Below, piece after piece: positions 1 through 8,545 of a stretch of 64,000 bases of DNA. The translations under genes and the position numbers were made by a program. Numbering within the stretch: the first letter of the stretch is position 1; each line of letters starts with the position of its first letter. The notes beneath the pieces are model-generated. The model did not search any database and was not told where the DNA came from. It worked only from the letters and a program-made list of their open reading frames with translations. Source of the stretch: Lysobacter avium (GTDB lineage Bacteria > Pseudomonadota > Gammaproteobacteria > Xanthomonadales > Xanthomonadaceae); contig NZ_CP063657.1 of the NCBI RefSeq assembly GCF_015209745.1, positions 124,001-188,000 of the forward strand. The letters are read 5' to 3'.

Positions 1-666
1 GTCCTCGCGGCGGCCTACCCGCTGCTGGCCCATCGCGCCAGCGTGGATGCCAACAACGCCCTGGCGATCGTGGCGTTGCTCGATCTGGTCCTGGTCGTGC
101 TGCTGGAGCCGCTGCTGCGCGCCCGCACTTGGGCCTGGTTGCTGCTTGCGCTGGCCTGCGCCGGCCTGTGGGCGATGCGCGGCAGCGATGTGCCGGTGGT
201 GCTGCTGCTGGGTCCGCCGGCGTTGTTCGCCGCGCTGATCTCCTGGTTCTTCGGCCGCAGCCTGCGCGCTGGGCGCGTGCCGGTGATCACGCGCATCGCG
301 GCGGCGATGGAAGGCTGCCCGCCTGATGCACTGGAGCCGCGCCTGCTGCGTTACACGACGCGGCTGACCCTGGCCTGGGCGGTATTGCTGGCCGTGCTGG
401 CGCTGGCGGACAGCGCACTGGCGGTGATCGCGGTGCCCGATGGCGTGCTGGCCCGGCTGGGCTACCCGCCGCTCATCAGCGTGAGCCAGCAGGCCTGGTC
501 GTGGTTCGCCAACCTGCTCGACTACGGCATCCTGGCGGTCTTCTTTATCGGTGAGTACCTGCTGCGCAAGCGCTGGTTCCCGGATCCGCCGTATCGCAAC
601 TTCGTCGACTTCCTGCGCCGCATGGGCCAACTGGGGCCGGGTTTCTGGCGGGACATGTTCCGCTGA
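1..666 (+). CDS. Polytopic membrane protein of the aryl polyene cluster (5' end outside window)
   Basis: The reading frame is open from the first base, so the true start lies upstream. A GTG at 43 is the first start codon in view but probably not the real one. The visible 221 residues are dominated by hydrophobic segments and end in a basic, aromatic tail. The protein resembles the COG4648-type membrane proteins found in aryl polyene and xanthomonadin clusters, whose exact role is not settled. The dehydratase gene follows after 47 bases. Family placement rests on context and general composition. Confidence 0.7.
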   Translation, partial: VLAAAYPLLAHRASVDANNALAIVALLDLVLVVLLEPLLRARTWAWLLLALACAGLWAMRGSDVPVVLLLGPPALFAALISWFFGRSLRAGRVPVITRIAAAMEGCPPDALEPRLLRYTTRLTLAWAVLLAVLALADSALAVIAVPDGVLARLGYPPLISVSQQAWSWFANLLDYGILAVFFIGEYLLRKRWFPDPPYRNFVDFLRRMGQLGPGFWRDMFR

Positions 667-713
667 CGCGGTTCATCGCGCTGGCTTATCCTTGCCGGTC
701 CGCAAGCCGCAGC

Positions 714-1040
714 GTGAAAACCTCCGTGGTCCCCGTGCCGTTCGTGATCGCCGCCGACCATCCCAGCCTGCCGGGCCACTTCCCCGGCCGCCCGGTGGTG
801 CCCGGCGTGGTGATCCTGGACCGCGTACTGGAGTTGATCGAGTCCCTGCACCCGGAAGTGGCCGGCGCGCCGCTGCGCCTGCCGCAGGTCAAGTTCCTGC
901 ACCCGCTGCTGCCGGAGCAGACCGCGTCGATCGAGCTGGAGCTGCTGGGCGAAGCGGCACCGCTGCGCTGGCGCTTCCGCATCCTCCGCGGCGACAGCCT
1001 GCTGGCCAGCGGCGAAGTGGCCGCGGGGTCGCCTTCGTGA
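714..1040 (+). CDS. Hot-dog fold 3-hydroxyacyl-ACP dehydratase (ApeI/FabZ-like)
   Basis: A 108-residue single-domain protein with the motif HFPGRPVVPGVVILD near residues 22-36. This is the FabA/FabZ-type signature with its catalytic histidine. It should dehydrate 3-hydroxyacyl-ACP intermediates during building of the polyene chain. The start is GTG at 714. The stop overlaps the GTG start of the acyltransferase by four bases (GTGA), which indicates translational coupling. The protein is shorter than housekeeping FabZ (about 150 residues), as is usual for the aryl polyene ApeI type. Confidence 0.8.
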   Translation: MKTSVVPVPFVIAADHPSLPGHFPGRPVVPGVVILDRVLELIESLHPEVAGAPLRLPQVKFLHPLLPEQTASIELELLGEAAPLRWRFRILRGDSLLASGEVAAGSPS

Positions 1041-2035
1041 GCGACAGCTGGGTTGAACGGCCCGAGGGCGGCAGCCAGTTTGCGTTCGGATTGATACGCA
1101 CGATCGCCGAAGTGGTCGGGCGCGGGCCGACCCGGTTGCTGCTCTGGCCGATCACCGCGTACTACGTGCTCGCCCGCGGTCCGGAACGCCGGGCCTCGCG
1201 CGCTTACCTCAGCCGCGTACTGGGGCGGCCGGCGCGGTGGCGCGACGTGTTCCGCCACGTGCACGTGTTTTCCGCGACCATCCTGGACCGCGTGTTCCTG
1301 CTGGGTGGCCAGCTCCCGCGCTTCGACCTGCGCGTGGAAGGCGTGGAGAAGCTGCTGGAGCAGGTCGACCGCGGCCAGGGCGTGCTGATGTTCGGCTCCC
1401 ACCTGGGCAGTTTCGAGGTGCTGAGGATGCTCGCCACCGAGCGCCCGCAGGTGCAGCTTCGGGTGGTGCTGGACGTCGGCCACAATCCGGCGTTGACCCA
1501 ATTGCTGGATGCGCTGAATCCGGGCGTCGCAAAGACCGTGATCGACGCCGGCCAGGACGGCCCTTCGCTGCTGCTGGCGATCAAGGACGCGACCGACGCC
1601 GGCGCGCTGGTGGCGATGCTGGTCGACCGGGTCCAGCCCGGTAAACCGTCGTACCCGGCGAATTTCCTGGGCGGGGTCGCACACTTCCCCACCGCGCCCT
1701 GGCTGGTGGCCAGCGTGCTGAAAGTGCCGGTGCTGCTGGGTTTTGGCCTCTACCGCGGCGGTCGCCGCTACGATCTGCTGTTCGAGATGTTCGACCGGTG
1801 CATCCGCATCGAGCGCCGGCAGCGCCAGCAGGCCCTGCAGGGAATCATTCAGCGTTACGCCGACCGCTTGCAGCACCATGCCCGCAACGCCCCTTACAAC
1901 TGGTTCAATTTCTATGACTTCTGGCAACCCGAAGATGAAGCGATCGACCTGGCTCGCGCGCCTGACCCGGCTGGACCTGCGTTGGCTGGCGGCACCGCTG
2001 TTGCTGGCGAGCGCGCTGGGGGCGAGCGCGGCTGA
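1037..2035 (+). CDS. LpxL/HtrB-like lysophospholipid acyltransferase
   Basis: A 332-residue acyltransferase. GSHLGSFEVL near residue 120 fits the H-x4-D/E catalytic motif of lipid A and lysophospholipid acyltransferases. The motif NWFNFYDFW, typical of this family, lies about 45 residues from the C-terminus. In aryl polyene clusters such enzymes are thought to attach the polyene to a lipid or sugar carrier at the inner membrane. The start is GTG 1037, overlapping the dehydratase stop. The last 101 bases overlap the LolA-like gene, so the Ala/Gly-rich tail after the aromatic motif may have little function. Confidence 0.85.
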   Translation: MSDSWVERPEGGSQFAFGLIRTIAEVVGRGPTRLLLWPITAYYVLARGPERRASRAYLSRVLGRPARWRDVFRHVHVFSATILDRVFLLGGQLPRFDLRVEGVEKLLEQVDRGQGVLMFGSHLGSFEVLRMLATERPQVQLRVVLDVGHNPALTQLLDALNPGVAKTVIDAGQDGPSLLLAIKDATDAGALVAMLVDRVQPGKPSYPANFLGGVAHFPTAPWLVASVLKVPVLLGFGLYRGGRRYDLLFEMFDRCIRIERRQRQQALQGIIQRYADRLQHHARNAPYNWFNFYDFWQPEDEAIDLARAPDPAGPALAGGTAVAGERAGGERG

Positions 2036-2630
2036 GCCAGCGTCCGGCGAAGCGGCCAGCCCGGGCTGGATCCTCGGCAAGCTGGCCCAGCCGGCGCCGA
2101 TGGCCACCCCGTTCGTGGAAGTGCGCGAGTCGCGGATGCTGAAAAACGCGCTGCGCCTGAGCGGCGAGTACCGCCGCCCGCAGGACGGCGTGCTGGTGCG
2201 CGCGGTGCGCGACCCCTACGTGGAGACCACCACCATCCACGCCGGGCAGGCGACCATCGAGCGCGCCGGCCGTGCGCCGCGGACGTTCTCGCTGGCTCGG
2301 GCCCCTGAGCTCGCCGGCCTGCAGGACAGTTTCGGTGCCCTGCTGTCGGGCGATCGCGCGGCGCTGGAAGCGCTGTACCGCCTGCGCAGTGAAGGCACCC
2401 GCCAGCAGTGGAGCCTGGAGTTGACCCCGACCGCGGCGGAGCTCGCGCGCCGCCTGCAGGCCATCACCCTGTACGGCCAGGACGCCGAGCTGCGCTGCAT
2501 CGAGACCCGCATGGTCGATGAGCCCAAGCCGCAGCGCACCCTGCTGGCCAGCGCCGCCGAGGCCGCGCCGGCCGTGGTCGATGCCGACGGCCTGGCCCGC
2601 CTTTGCCATCAGGGCGTCGCCTCCCGATGA
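1935..2630 (+). CDS. LolA-like outer membrane lipoprotein carrier protein
   Basis: The 231-residue product has a Sec signal peptide (hydrophobic segment at about 18-33, then ASAAEPA). The body contains ESRMLKNALRLSGEYRRP, a beta-rich pattern of the LolA-related proteins (COG2834) encoded in aryl polyene clusters. It probably carries the aryl polyene lipid across the periplasm. ATG 1935 gives the only frame that starts directly at the signal peptide. The gene overlaps the acyltransferase by 101 bases in another frame and ends in ATGA, overlapping the exporter start. Confidence 0.8.
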   Translation: MKRSTWLARLTRLDLRWLAAPLLLASALGASAAEPASGEAASPGWILGKLAQPAPMATPFVEVRESRMLKNALRLSGEYRRPQDGVLVRAVRDPYVETTTIHAGQATIERAGRAPRTFSLARAPELAGLQDSFGALLSGDRAALEALYRLRSEGTRQQWSLELTPTAAELARRLQAITLYGQDAELRCIETRMVDEPKPQRTLLASAAEAAPAVVDADGLARLCHQGVASR

Positions 2631-5023
2631 GTCCGCGTCGGCGCCTCTCGCTGGCCCTGGTGTGGCTGGCGCTGTTGCTGGTGGGCGGTTGGTGGATCAG
2701 CCAGCAGCTGCAGCTCACCGGCGACCTGCGCAAGTTCATGCCCGAGGCGCGCACGCCGGCGCAGAAGCTGCTGATCGACGAACTCGGCGAGGGCCCCGGC
2801 TCGCGTCTGCTGCTACTGGCGATCTCCGGCGACCGGCCCGAGGTGCTGGCCCGGCAGTCGGCGGCGATGGTCACCGCGCTGGCCGGCGATCCGGCCTTCA
2901 GCCTCGCCGCCAACGGCGGGGTGGCCGGCCTGGAGTCGATACCCGAAGCGCTGCGTCCGTACCGCTACCTGCTCTCCACCACGCTGGATCACCAGCCGCT
3001 GGACGCCGCCTACCTGTCGGATCAGCTGGAGGCGCGGCTGCAGGACCTGGGCTCGCCGATGGCCGCGCTGGTCGAGCCGCTGCTGCCGGCCGATCCGACC
3101 CTGGAGGTGCTGGCGCTGGCCGACACCTGGCAGCCCGCCACGGCGCCGCAGCAACTGCACGGGGTGTGGTTCGACCGCGAGGGCAGGCGCGCCCTGCTCG
3201 CGGTGCAGACCACCGCGGCCGGCTTCGATCCCGGCGGCCAGGAGGCGGCGCTGGCGAAACTGCATGCGGCGTTCGACGCGGCCCGCGGCGACAGCAGCTC
3301 GCAATTGCTGGTCAGCGGTCCGGGCGCGTTCGCGGTCGAGGTCGGCGGACGCACCCAGCGCGAGGCCAGTTTCATCGGCAGCCTGGACGGCGTCATCTTC
3401 TCCCTGCTGCTGCTGATCGCCTACCGCAGCTGGCGGGTTCCGCTGCTGGCGGCGCTGCCGCTGGCCAGCGGCGGTTTGGCCGGCATGGCCGCCGTTGCGC
3501 TCGGGTTTGACGGTATCCACGGCATCACCGTGGCCTTCGGCTTCACCCTGATCGGGGTGGCGCAGGACTACCCGATCCACCTGATCAGCCACCAGCGCCC
3601 GGGGCTGTCGCCGTGGGACAACGCGCGCGCGCTGTGGCCGACGCTGGGCACCGGCGTGGTCGCGACCTGCATCGCCTACCTGACCTTCCTGATCTCCGGC
3701 GTGGACGGTTTGAAGCAGCTCGCGGTGTTCACCATCGCCGGCCTGGGCGTTGCCGCGCTGACCACGCGCTACCTGTTGCCGGGCCTGATCGACACCACCG
3801 AGAACGGCGGCAAACCCTACGACGCGGCGTCCTCCTCGGCGATGGCCAAGGTGTGGGGCCATTTTTCGCGCTGGCCGCGGATGGGCGTGACCACCGGCGC
3901 CCTGCTGGGCGCGGCCGGCCTGGCAGTGATCTGGTTCGTGCCCGGGCCGTTCTGGCAGAACGACCTGTCCCGCCTGACCCCGGTGCCGGAGCACCTGCTG
4001 GTGCAGGACGGCCAGTTGCGCGCCGAGCTGGGCGCGCCGGACGTGCGCTACCTGATGGTCATCCAGGGCGCCGACGCCGAGGCCGCGCTGCAGGCGTCCG
4101 AAGCGCTGCAGCCGGTGCTTGTGCAGATGCAATCGGAGGGGCTGCTGAAGGCGTTCGACCTCGCCTCGCGCTACCTGCCCAGCGCGGCCACCCAGCGCGC
4201 GCGCCAGGCGCGTTTGCCGGATGCGCCGACCTTGCAGGCGGCACTGGATGCGGCGGTGGCCGAAAGTCCGTTCCGTAGCGATGTGTTCGCCCGGTTCCTG
4301 AGCGATGTCGCGGCCGCGCGGGCTGCGCCGCCACTGACCGCGGCAGACCTTGCGGGCACGCCGCTGGCGGCGCGTGTTGACGGCCTGCTGTTGCGCAGCG
4401 ACTCGCACGCCACCGCGCTGGTCGCGCTCAGCGGGCTGGAGGATCCGGTCGCCGTGGCGTCTTTGCTGGCGCCGCACGGAGCGCAGTTGCTCGACCTCAA
4501 GGACGCCTCCGAGTCGCTGGTGGCCGAGTACCGCACGCGCCTGCTGTGGGCACTCGCGCTGGCGGCGGTGCTGCTGGTGGCGACGATCTGGGTGGCCCTG
4601 CGCGACGTGCGCCGGACCCTGCGGGTGCTCGCGCCGATGGCGCTGGCGATCATCGTGCTGCTGGCGGTGCTGCGCGGTTTCGGCGTCGAGCTGAACCTGT
4701 TCCATCTCGTTGCGCTGATCCTGGCCTGCGGCCTGGGGCTGGACTACGGCCTGTTTTTCGACCACGCCGGCGACAGCCGCGAGGGCCAGCTGCGCGCCCT
4801 GCACGCGATCATCGTCTGCAGCCTGGCGACGCTGCTGGTGTTCGCGCTGCTGGGCACTTCCAGCATCCCGGTGCTGCAGGCAATCGGCAGCACCGTGGCC
4901 TTGGGGGTTGTCTTCAACTTCGTGCTGGCGCTGCTGATCGTGCGTCAGCCGGCCGCGGAGTCCGGCGAAGGCGCGACGCCGGGGCCGATTGCCGAACACG
5001 GTGGCGCGGAGCTGCTCCAATGA
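2627..5023 (+). CDS. RND/MMPL-family exporter of the aryl polyene cluster
   Basis: A 798-residue transporter. It has one transmembrane helix at residues 8-25, a large periplasmic domain, a bundle of helices at about 250-395, a second periplasmic domain at about 445-630, and a second bundle near the C-terminus. This internal duplication is typical of MMPL/RND proteins. Acidic and polar residues lie inside the helices (GVAQDYPIHLISH; LGLDYGLFFDHAG), as expected for a proton-driven pump. In pigment clusters it is thought to move the aryl polyene lipid out of the inner membrane. The start overlaps the preceding stop by four bases. Confidence 0.88.
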   Translation: MSPRRRLSLALVWLALLLVGGWWISQQLQLTGDLRKFMPEARTPAQKLLIDELGEGPGSRLLLLAISGDRPEVLARQSAAMVTALAGDPAFSLAANGGVAGLESIPEALRPYRYLLSTTLDHQPLDAAYLSDQLEARLQDLGSPMAALVEPLLPADPTLEVLALADTWQPATAPQQLHGVWFDREGRRALLAVQTTAAGFDPGGQEAALAKLHAAFDAARGDSSSQLLVSGPGAFAVEVGGRTQREASFIGSLDGVIFSLLLLIAYRSWRVPLLAALPLASGGLAGMAAVALGFDGIHGITVAFGFTLIGVAQDYPIHLISHQRPGLSPWDNARALWPTLGTGVVATCIAYLTFLISGVDGLKQLAVFTIAGLGVAALTTRYLLPGLIDTTENGGKPYDAASSSAMAKVWGHFSRWPRMGVTTGALLGAAGLAVIWFVPGPFWQNDLSRLTPVPEHLLVQDGQLRAELGAPDVRYLMVIQGADAEAALQASEALQPVLVQMQSEGLLKAFDLASRYLPSAATQRARQARLPDAPTLQAALDAAVAESPFRSDVFARFLSDVAAARAAPPLTAADLAGTPLAARVDGLLLRSDSHATALVALSGLEDPVAVASLLAPHGAQLLDLKDASESLVAEYRTRLLWALALAAVLLVATIWVALRDVRRTLRVLAPMALAIIVLLAVLRGFGVELNLFHLVALILACGLGLDYGLFFDHAGDSREGQLRALHAIIVCSLATLLVFALLGTSSIPVLQAIGSTVALGVVFNFVLALLIVRQPAAESGEGATPGPIAEHGGAELLQ

Positions 5024-5481
5024 GCGCGGACCTCCAGGCCATCGATGCCCAAGCCATTGCCAGCCTGATCCCGCACGCCGGCTCCATGAGCCTGTGGGAC
5101 CGGGTGCTCGAGTGGGACGATGCCAGCATCCGCCTGAGCGCCGGGCGCCACCGCGACCCCGCGCACCCGCTGCGCAGCGGTGACCGGCTGCGCGCGGTGC
5201 ACCTGTGCGAATACGGGGCGCAGGCGATGGCGGTGCACGGCGGCCTGCGCGCCAGCCGTGCCGGCGGCGTGGCCCGACCGGGACTGCTGGTGGCCCTGCG
5301 CGCGGTGGCGTTGCATGTCGCCCGCATCGACGACCTGCCCGGCGTGCTGGAAGGCGAAGCACGCCTGCTGATCGACGGCGACAACGGCTGGCAATACGAA
5401 TTCCGTCTCCTGCACGCCGGCGCACTGCTGGCCGAAGGCCGCGCGGCGGTGATGCCCGCGCCGGCCGCGCAAACCGACTAG
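5020..5481 (+). CDS. ApeP-like 3-hydroxyacyl-ACP dehydratase (COG4706)
   Basis: A 153-residue hot-dog fold protein. It starts with IPHAGSMSLWDRVLEW, the first-strand pattern of COG4706 dehydratases found in aryl polyene clusters, followed by HLCEYGAQAMAVHGGL. It is the second dehydratase of the cluster, and the two may act together on growing 3-hydroxyacyl chains. ATG 5020 overlaps the exporter stop (ATGA). It lies directly upstream of the FabG gene. Confidence 0.82.
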   Translation: MSADLQAIDAQAIASLIPHAGSMSLWDRVLEWDDASIRLSAGRHRDPAHPLRSGDRLRAVHLCEYGAQAMAVHGGLRASRAGGVARPGLLVALRAVALHVARIDDLPGVLEGEARLLIDGDNGWQYEFRLLHAGALLAEGRAAVMPAPAAQTD

Positions 5482-5535
5482 CCCGACCGCGCGCTGGCGC
5501 GATCGGCGACAATCGCCCGTTACAGGAGGTACGCC

Positions 5536-6270
5536 ATGAGTTCATCCATTCCCCGGCGCGCGCTGGTGACCGGCGGCAGCGGCGACATCGGTGGCGCGAT
5601 CTGCGCCCGCCTCGCCACCGACGGCATGCACGTGATCGTCCACGCCAACGCCAACCTGGCCCGCGCCGAGCAGGTGGTGGCCGCAATCCATCACGAAGGC
5701 GGCAGCGCGCAGGCGGTCGCGTTCGACGTCGCCGATGGCGCGGCGACCCGCGCTGCGCTCGAAGGCCTTCTGGTGGACGGCCCGATCGCGGTGCTCGTAA
5801 ACAACGCCGGCATCCATGAGGACGGCCCGATGGCCGGGATGAGCGAGGAGCAGTGGCGGCGTGTGATCGATGTCTCCGTGCACGGCTTCTTCAACGTCAC
5901 CCAGCCGCTGCTGCTGCCGATGGCGCGCGGGCGCTGGGGACGCATCGTCAGCGTGTCCTCGGTCGCCGCGGTGCTGGGCAACCGCGGCCAGGTCAACTAC
6001 GCGGCGGCGAAGTCGGCCCTGCACGGCGCCAGCAAGTCGCTGGCCCGGGAGATGGCCAGTCGCGGCATCAGCGTCAACGTGGTCGCGCCGGGCGTGATCG
6101 AGGGACGCATGGCCGCCGACGCCTTCCCCGCCGACATGCTCAAGCAGATGGTCCCGGCAGGCCGTGCGGGGCGTCCGGACGAGGTCGCCGCGCTGGTGGG
6201 ATTCCTGTGCTCGGACGCGGCGGGCTACATCAACGGGCAGGTGATCGGCATCAACGGCGGCATGGGCTGA
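5536..6270 (+). CDS. 3-oxoacyl-ACP reductase, FabG-like, for aryl polyene synthesis
   Basis: A 244-residue short-chain dehydrogenase. It has a TGGSGDIGGAI cofactor-binding loop at residues 12-22, an NNAG motif, and the catalytic set Ser142, Tyr155 and Lys159. It should reduce 3-oxoacyl-ACP to 3-hydroxyacyl-ACP with NADPH in each elongation round. It has a strong ribosome binding site, AGGAGGT, at 5523-5529. It completes the reductase and dehydratase side of the polyene assembly line. The condensing enzymes are encoded on the opposite strand at 9390-11416. Confidence 0.9.
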   Translation: MSSSIPRRALVTGGSGDIGGAICARLATDGMHVIVHANANLARAEQVVAAIHHEGGSAQAVAFDVADGAATRAALEGLLVDGPIAVLVNNAGIHEDGPMAGMSEEQWRRVIDVSVHGFFNVTQPLLLPMARGRWGRIVSVSSVAAVLGNRGQVNYAAAKSALHGASKSLAREMASRGISVNVVAPGVIEGRMAADAFPADMLKQMVPAGRAGRPDEVAALVGFLCSDAAGYINGQVIGINGGMG

Positions 6271-6367
6271 GCCGGCTTCACCCCGCGTGCCGGCTGCCGG
6301 CGACATAATCGCAGCGCTGAACACCGGTTCCGGACGGTCCGGGCCGTATCGCAGGAGGAATGCCATC

Positions 6368-6853
6368 GTGCACGTCAAGACCGCATTGATCGTCTGTCTG
6401 GCCGTCGCGGCCAGTGGTTGCGCGACCACGTCGCGAACGATGCTCGGTCCCGCCCGGCCGGCCGTGGCGCCCGAGCAGGTACGCATCTATTACACCCCGC
6501 CGCCGGGCCGCTACGAGGAAATCGCGATGCTGAGCACGGCCAGCGGCGCACTGACCTACGGCGAGCAGAACAAGACCAACGAGGTCATGGGCAAGCTGCG
6601 CGCGTCCGCCGCCCAGGTCGGTGCCAACGGCGTGCTGTTCCAGGGCGCCGCGCAGGGTTACGGCGGCAGCAACGTCGGTATCGGCGTGGGCAGCAGCAGT
6701 TTCGGCCGGCGCAGCTCGGTCGGCGGGGGCATCGGTGTCAACGTCACCCCGTCGCCCACCCACGCTGCCGGTATCGCGATCTACGTCTTCGATCCGCCGC
6801 CGATGCAGTATCGACCGACGGTGACGCCAGGCAGCCAGCGGCCGCGCAACTAG
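6368..6853 (+). CDS. Small lipoprotein with glycine-rich C-terminal half
   Basis: A 161-residue lipoprotein. A signal peptide ends in the lipobox ASGC, which puts the acylated cysteine at about residue 18. I chose GTG 6368 because it places the signal peptide at the N-terminus and has AGGAGG at 6353-6358. The middle (YYTPPPGRYEEIAML) resembles small envelope-stress lipoproteins. The later part is rich in Gly and Ser. Function unknown. It may be a passenger rather than part of the pigment pathway. Its stop overlaps the converging halogenase stop in a shared CTAG. Confidence 0.75.
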   Translation: MHVKTALIVCLAVAASGCATTSRTMLGPARPAVAPEQVRIYYTPPPGRYEEIAMLSTASGALTYGEQNKTNEVMGKLRASAAQVGANGVLFQGAAQGYGGSNVGIGVGSSSFGRRSSVGGGIGVNVTPSPTHAAGIAIYVFDPPPMQYRPTVTPGSQRPRN

Positions 6854-8541
6854 GTCGCAAGCGCCGCGCCGGGTGTCGGTGACGCCACCTCGCCGGCGAC
6901 CGCCAAGTCGTCGGCCAGGCCGTACCAGACCGGCGGCAGCAGGCCGATCGTGCCATCGGCGACGGTGAAATCCGCGGGGCTGATCGCGGCCAAAGTCGGG
7001 TGCTGGCGGATGGCCTGCCCCGTCATTTCAGCGGCGAGCACTTCCATGCGCGTGACGTTGGCGCCGATCCGCTCGTACAGTTCCGCGTCATCCGGACTGT
7101 CCAGCAACGCCCCGTTTAGATCGCGGAACCAGCCGATCGCCGACTGGTCCAGCTCGCGCCCGTCCGGCGGGACATAGCCGGCGGCGGCATTGGCCTGACC
7201 CCACGCGCGCAGCAGCGGCTGCATCGTCTTGTTGAGCGCGGTCGCGCGCTCCAGCGGCTTGCGCAGCCGGCCCAGCAGGGACAGGTCGGCGATCCTGCCC
7301 GCGGTGTACAGCGGCGCCAGCACCGACCAGTAATACGTGTAGTCCCAGACCACCTTGAGCGGCATCACCAGCGCATCGCCAAACAGCGGGTACTGATCCT
7401 GGTACAGGCTCATGGTGTTGTCGAAGAAGGAGAACAGCAGCTGCTGGTAGAGCTCGGCATGGGCGCCGATGCGCGCGCCGGCGCGGTCCTTTTCGATCAG
7501 CTCGCAGATGTAGCCGTTGCTGATCGCGATGAAGTCGCTGCCCGGAGAGTAGAACGGGTCCAGGAACAGCCCGGCCTCGCCGGTGATCGCCCAGCGATCG
7601 GCCGAGAACACCTGCTCGCAGTCGTGGCTGAAATGGCGCAGGAAGCGGAAGTCGCGCACCGCGTGCTCCGGCGCGTCGAGTGCCTGGGCAACCCGAGGCT
7701 GGTGCTCGCGCAGCCAGGCCATTGCCTTGTCGTGGCTGTTGATGGTGTCCAGCGGGTGCATCTGCGCGTCGCAGACGATGCCCAGCGAGTGCACGTCCGA
7801 CGCCAGCGGAATCATCCAGAACCAGTAGCCGGGGCCGCACAGGTGGTTGGTCGAGCGCCAGCGCTCGGGCGGCTGGCAGCGCTGCATCCAGTCGAGGTCG
7901 GACGACCAGCTGCCCGGATCCAGGCGCCCCTCCACCCGCCACCACGCCGCGTTGGCGTCATGCGGATGGGTCTTGGCCAGACCGAGCTTGCGCTTGAGCA
8001 GGGCGGCGCGGCCGCTGGCATCAACCACCCAGCGCGCCGTCGACACCGACTCCACGCCGTCCTGCACGTGGCGGACCTCATGCGCGGCGTCGCTGCCGGG
8101 TGCCGCCAGCTCCACGCCCAGGACCTTGCAGCCATGGCGGAAGTCGACCCCCAGCGAGGCCGCGTGCTCGCCGAGGAAATTCTCGAAGCGCCCGCGATCG
8201 AGTTGCCAGGACATCATCGGCAGCGCCTCGCGCACGCCGACCTCGGTGGTCGCGTCCACATCCTCGCGCCCGTCGCTGAAGAAGAAGCGGAAACCGAACT
8301 TGCGGACCTGGCGGCTGTCGAGGTGCTCGCGCAGGCCGAGCACGGTGCTGAAGTAGTGCGCGCCGATCTCGACGGTCGACTCGCCGACCTTGAACGCTGC
8401 CTCCGGCGCCGGGTGCGTGTTGCGCTCCAGCACGGTGACCGCGATCGCCGGGTCGCGCCGCTTCAGCTCGATCGCCAGGCTCAGTCCTGCCAGTCCGCCG
8501 CCGAGGATCAGTACATCGATGTTCGCGTGCGGGTCTGGCAT
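6850..8541 (-). CDS. Flavin-dependent halogenase-like monooxygenase of the xanthomonadin cluster
   Basis: A 563-residue flavoprotein. It has an N-terminal FAD-binding GGGLAG motif (residues 14-19), KVGES at 51-55, and WFWMIP at 240-245. The last fits the W-x-W-x-I-P signature that separates flavin-dependent halogenases from ordinary monooxygenases. Xanthomonadins are brominated aryl polyenes, so this enzyme is the likely aryl-ring halogenase; that assignment is inference. It needs reduced flavin from a reductase elsewhere. It is the last gene of the minus operon, four bases after the glycosyltransferase. Confidence 0.82.
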   Translation of the reverse strand: MPDPHANIDVLILGGGLAGLSLAIELKRRDPAIAVTVLERNTHPAPEAAFKVGESTVEIGAHYFSTVLGLREHLDSRQVRKFGFRFFFSDGREDVDATTEVGVREALPMMSWQLDRGRFENFLGEHAASLGVDFRHGCKVLGVELAAPGSDAAHEVRHVQDGVESVSTARWVVDASGRAALLKRKLGLAKTHPHDANAAWWRVEGRLDPGSWSSDLDWMQRCQPPERWRSTNHLCGPGYWFWMIPLASDVHSLGIVCDAQMHPLDTINSHDKAMAWLREHQPRVAQALDAPEHAVRDFRFLRHFSHDCEQVFSADRWAITGEAGLFLDPFYSPGSDFIAISNGYICELIEKDRAGARIGAHAELYQQLLFSFFDNTMSLYQDQYPLFGDALVMPLKVVWDYTYYWSVLAPLYTAGRIADLSLLGRLRKPLERATALNKTMQPLLRAWGQANAAAGYVPPDGRELDQSAIGWFRDLNGALLDSPDDAELYERIGANVTRMEVLAAEMTGQAIRQHPTLAAISPADFTVADGTIGLLPPVWYGLADDLAVAGEVASPTPGAALAT

Positions 8542-8545
8542 GGGC

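Noticed and set aside
2813-5686. A 957-codon minus-strand open frame
   Set aside because: It lies opposite the MMPL exporter and dehydratase, is rich in Arg/Gln/His repeats typical of antisense high-GC frames, and shows no domain.
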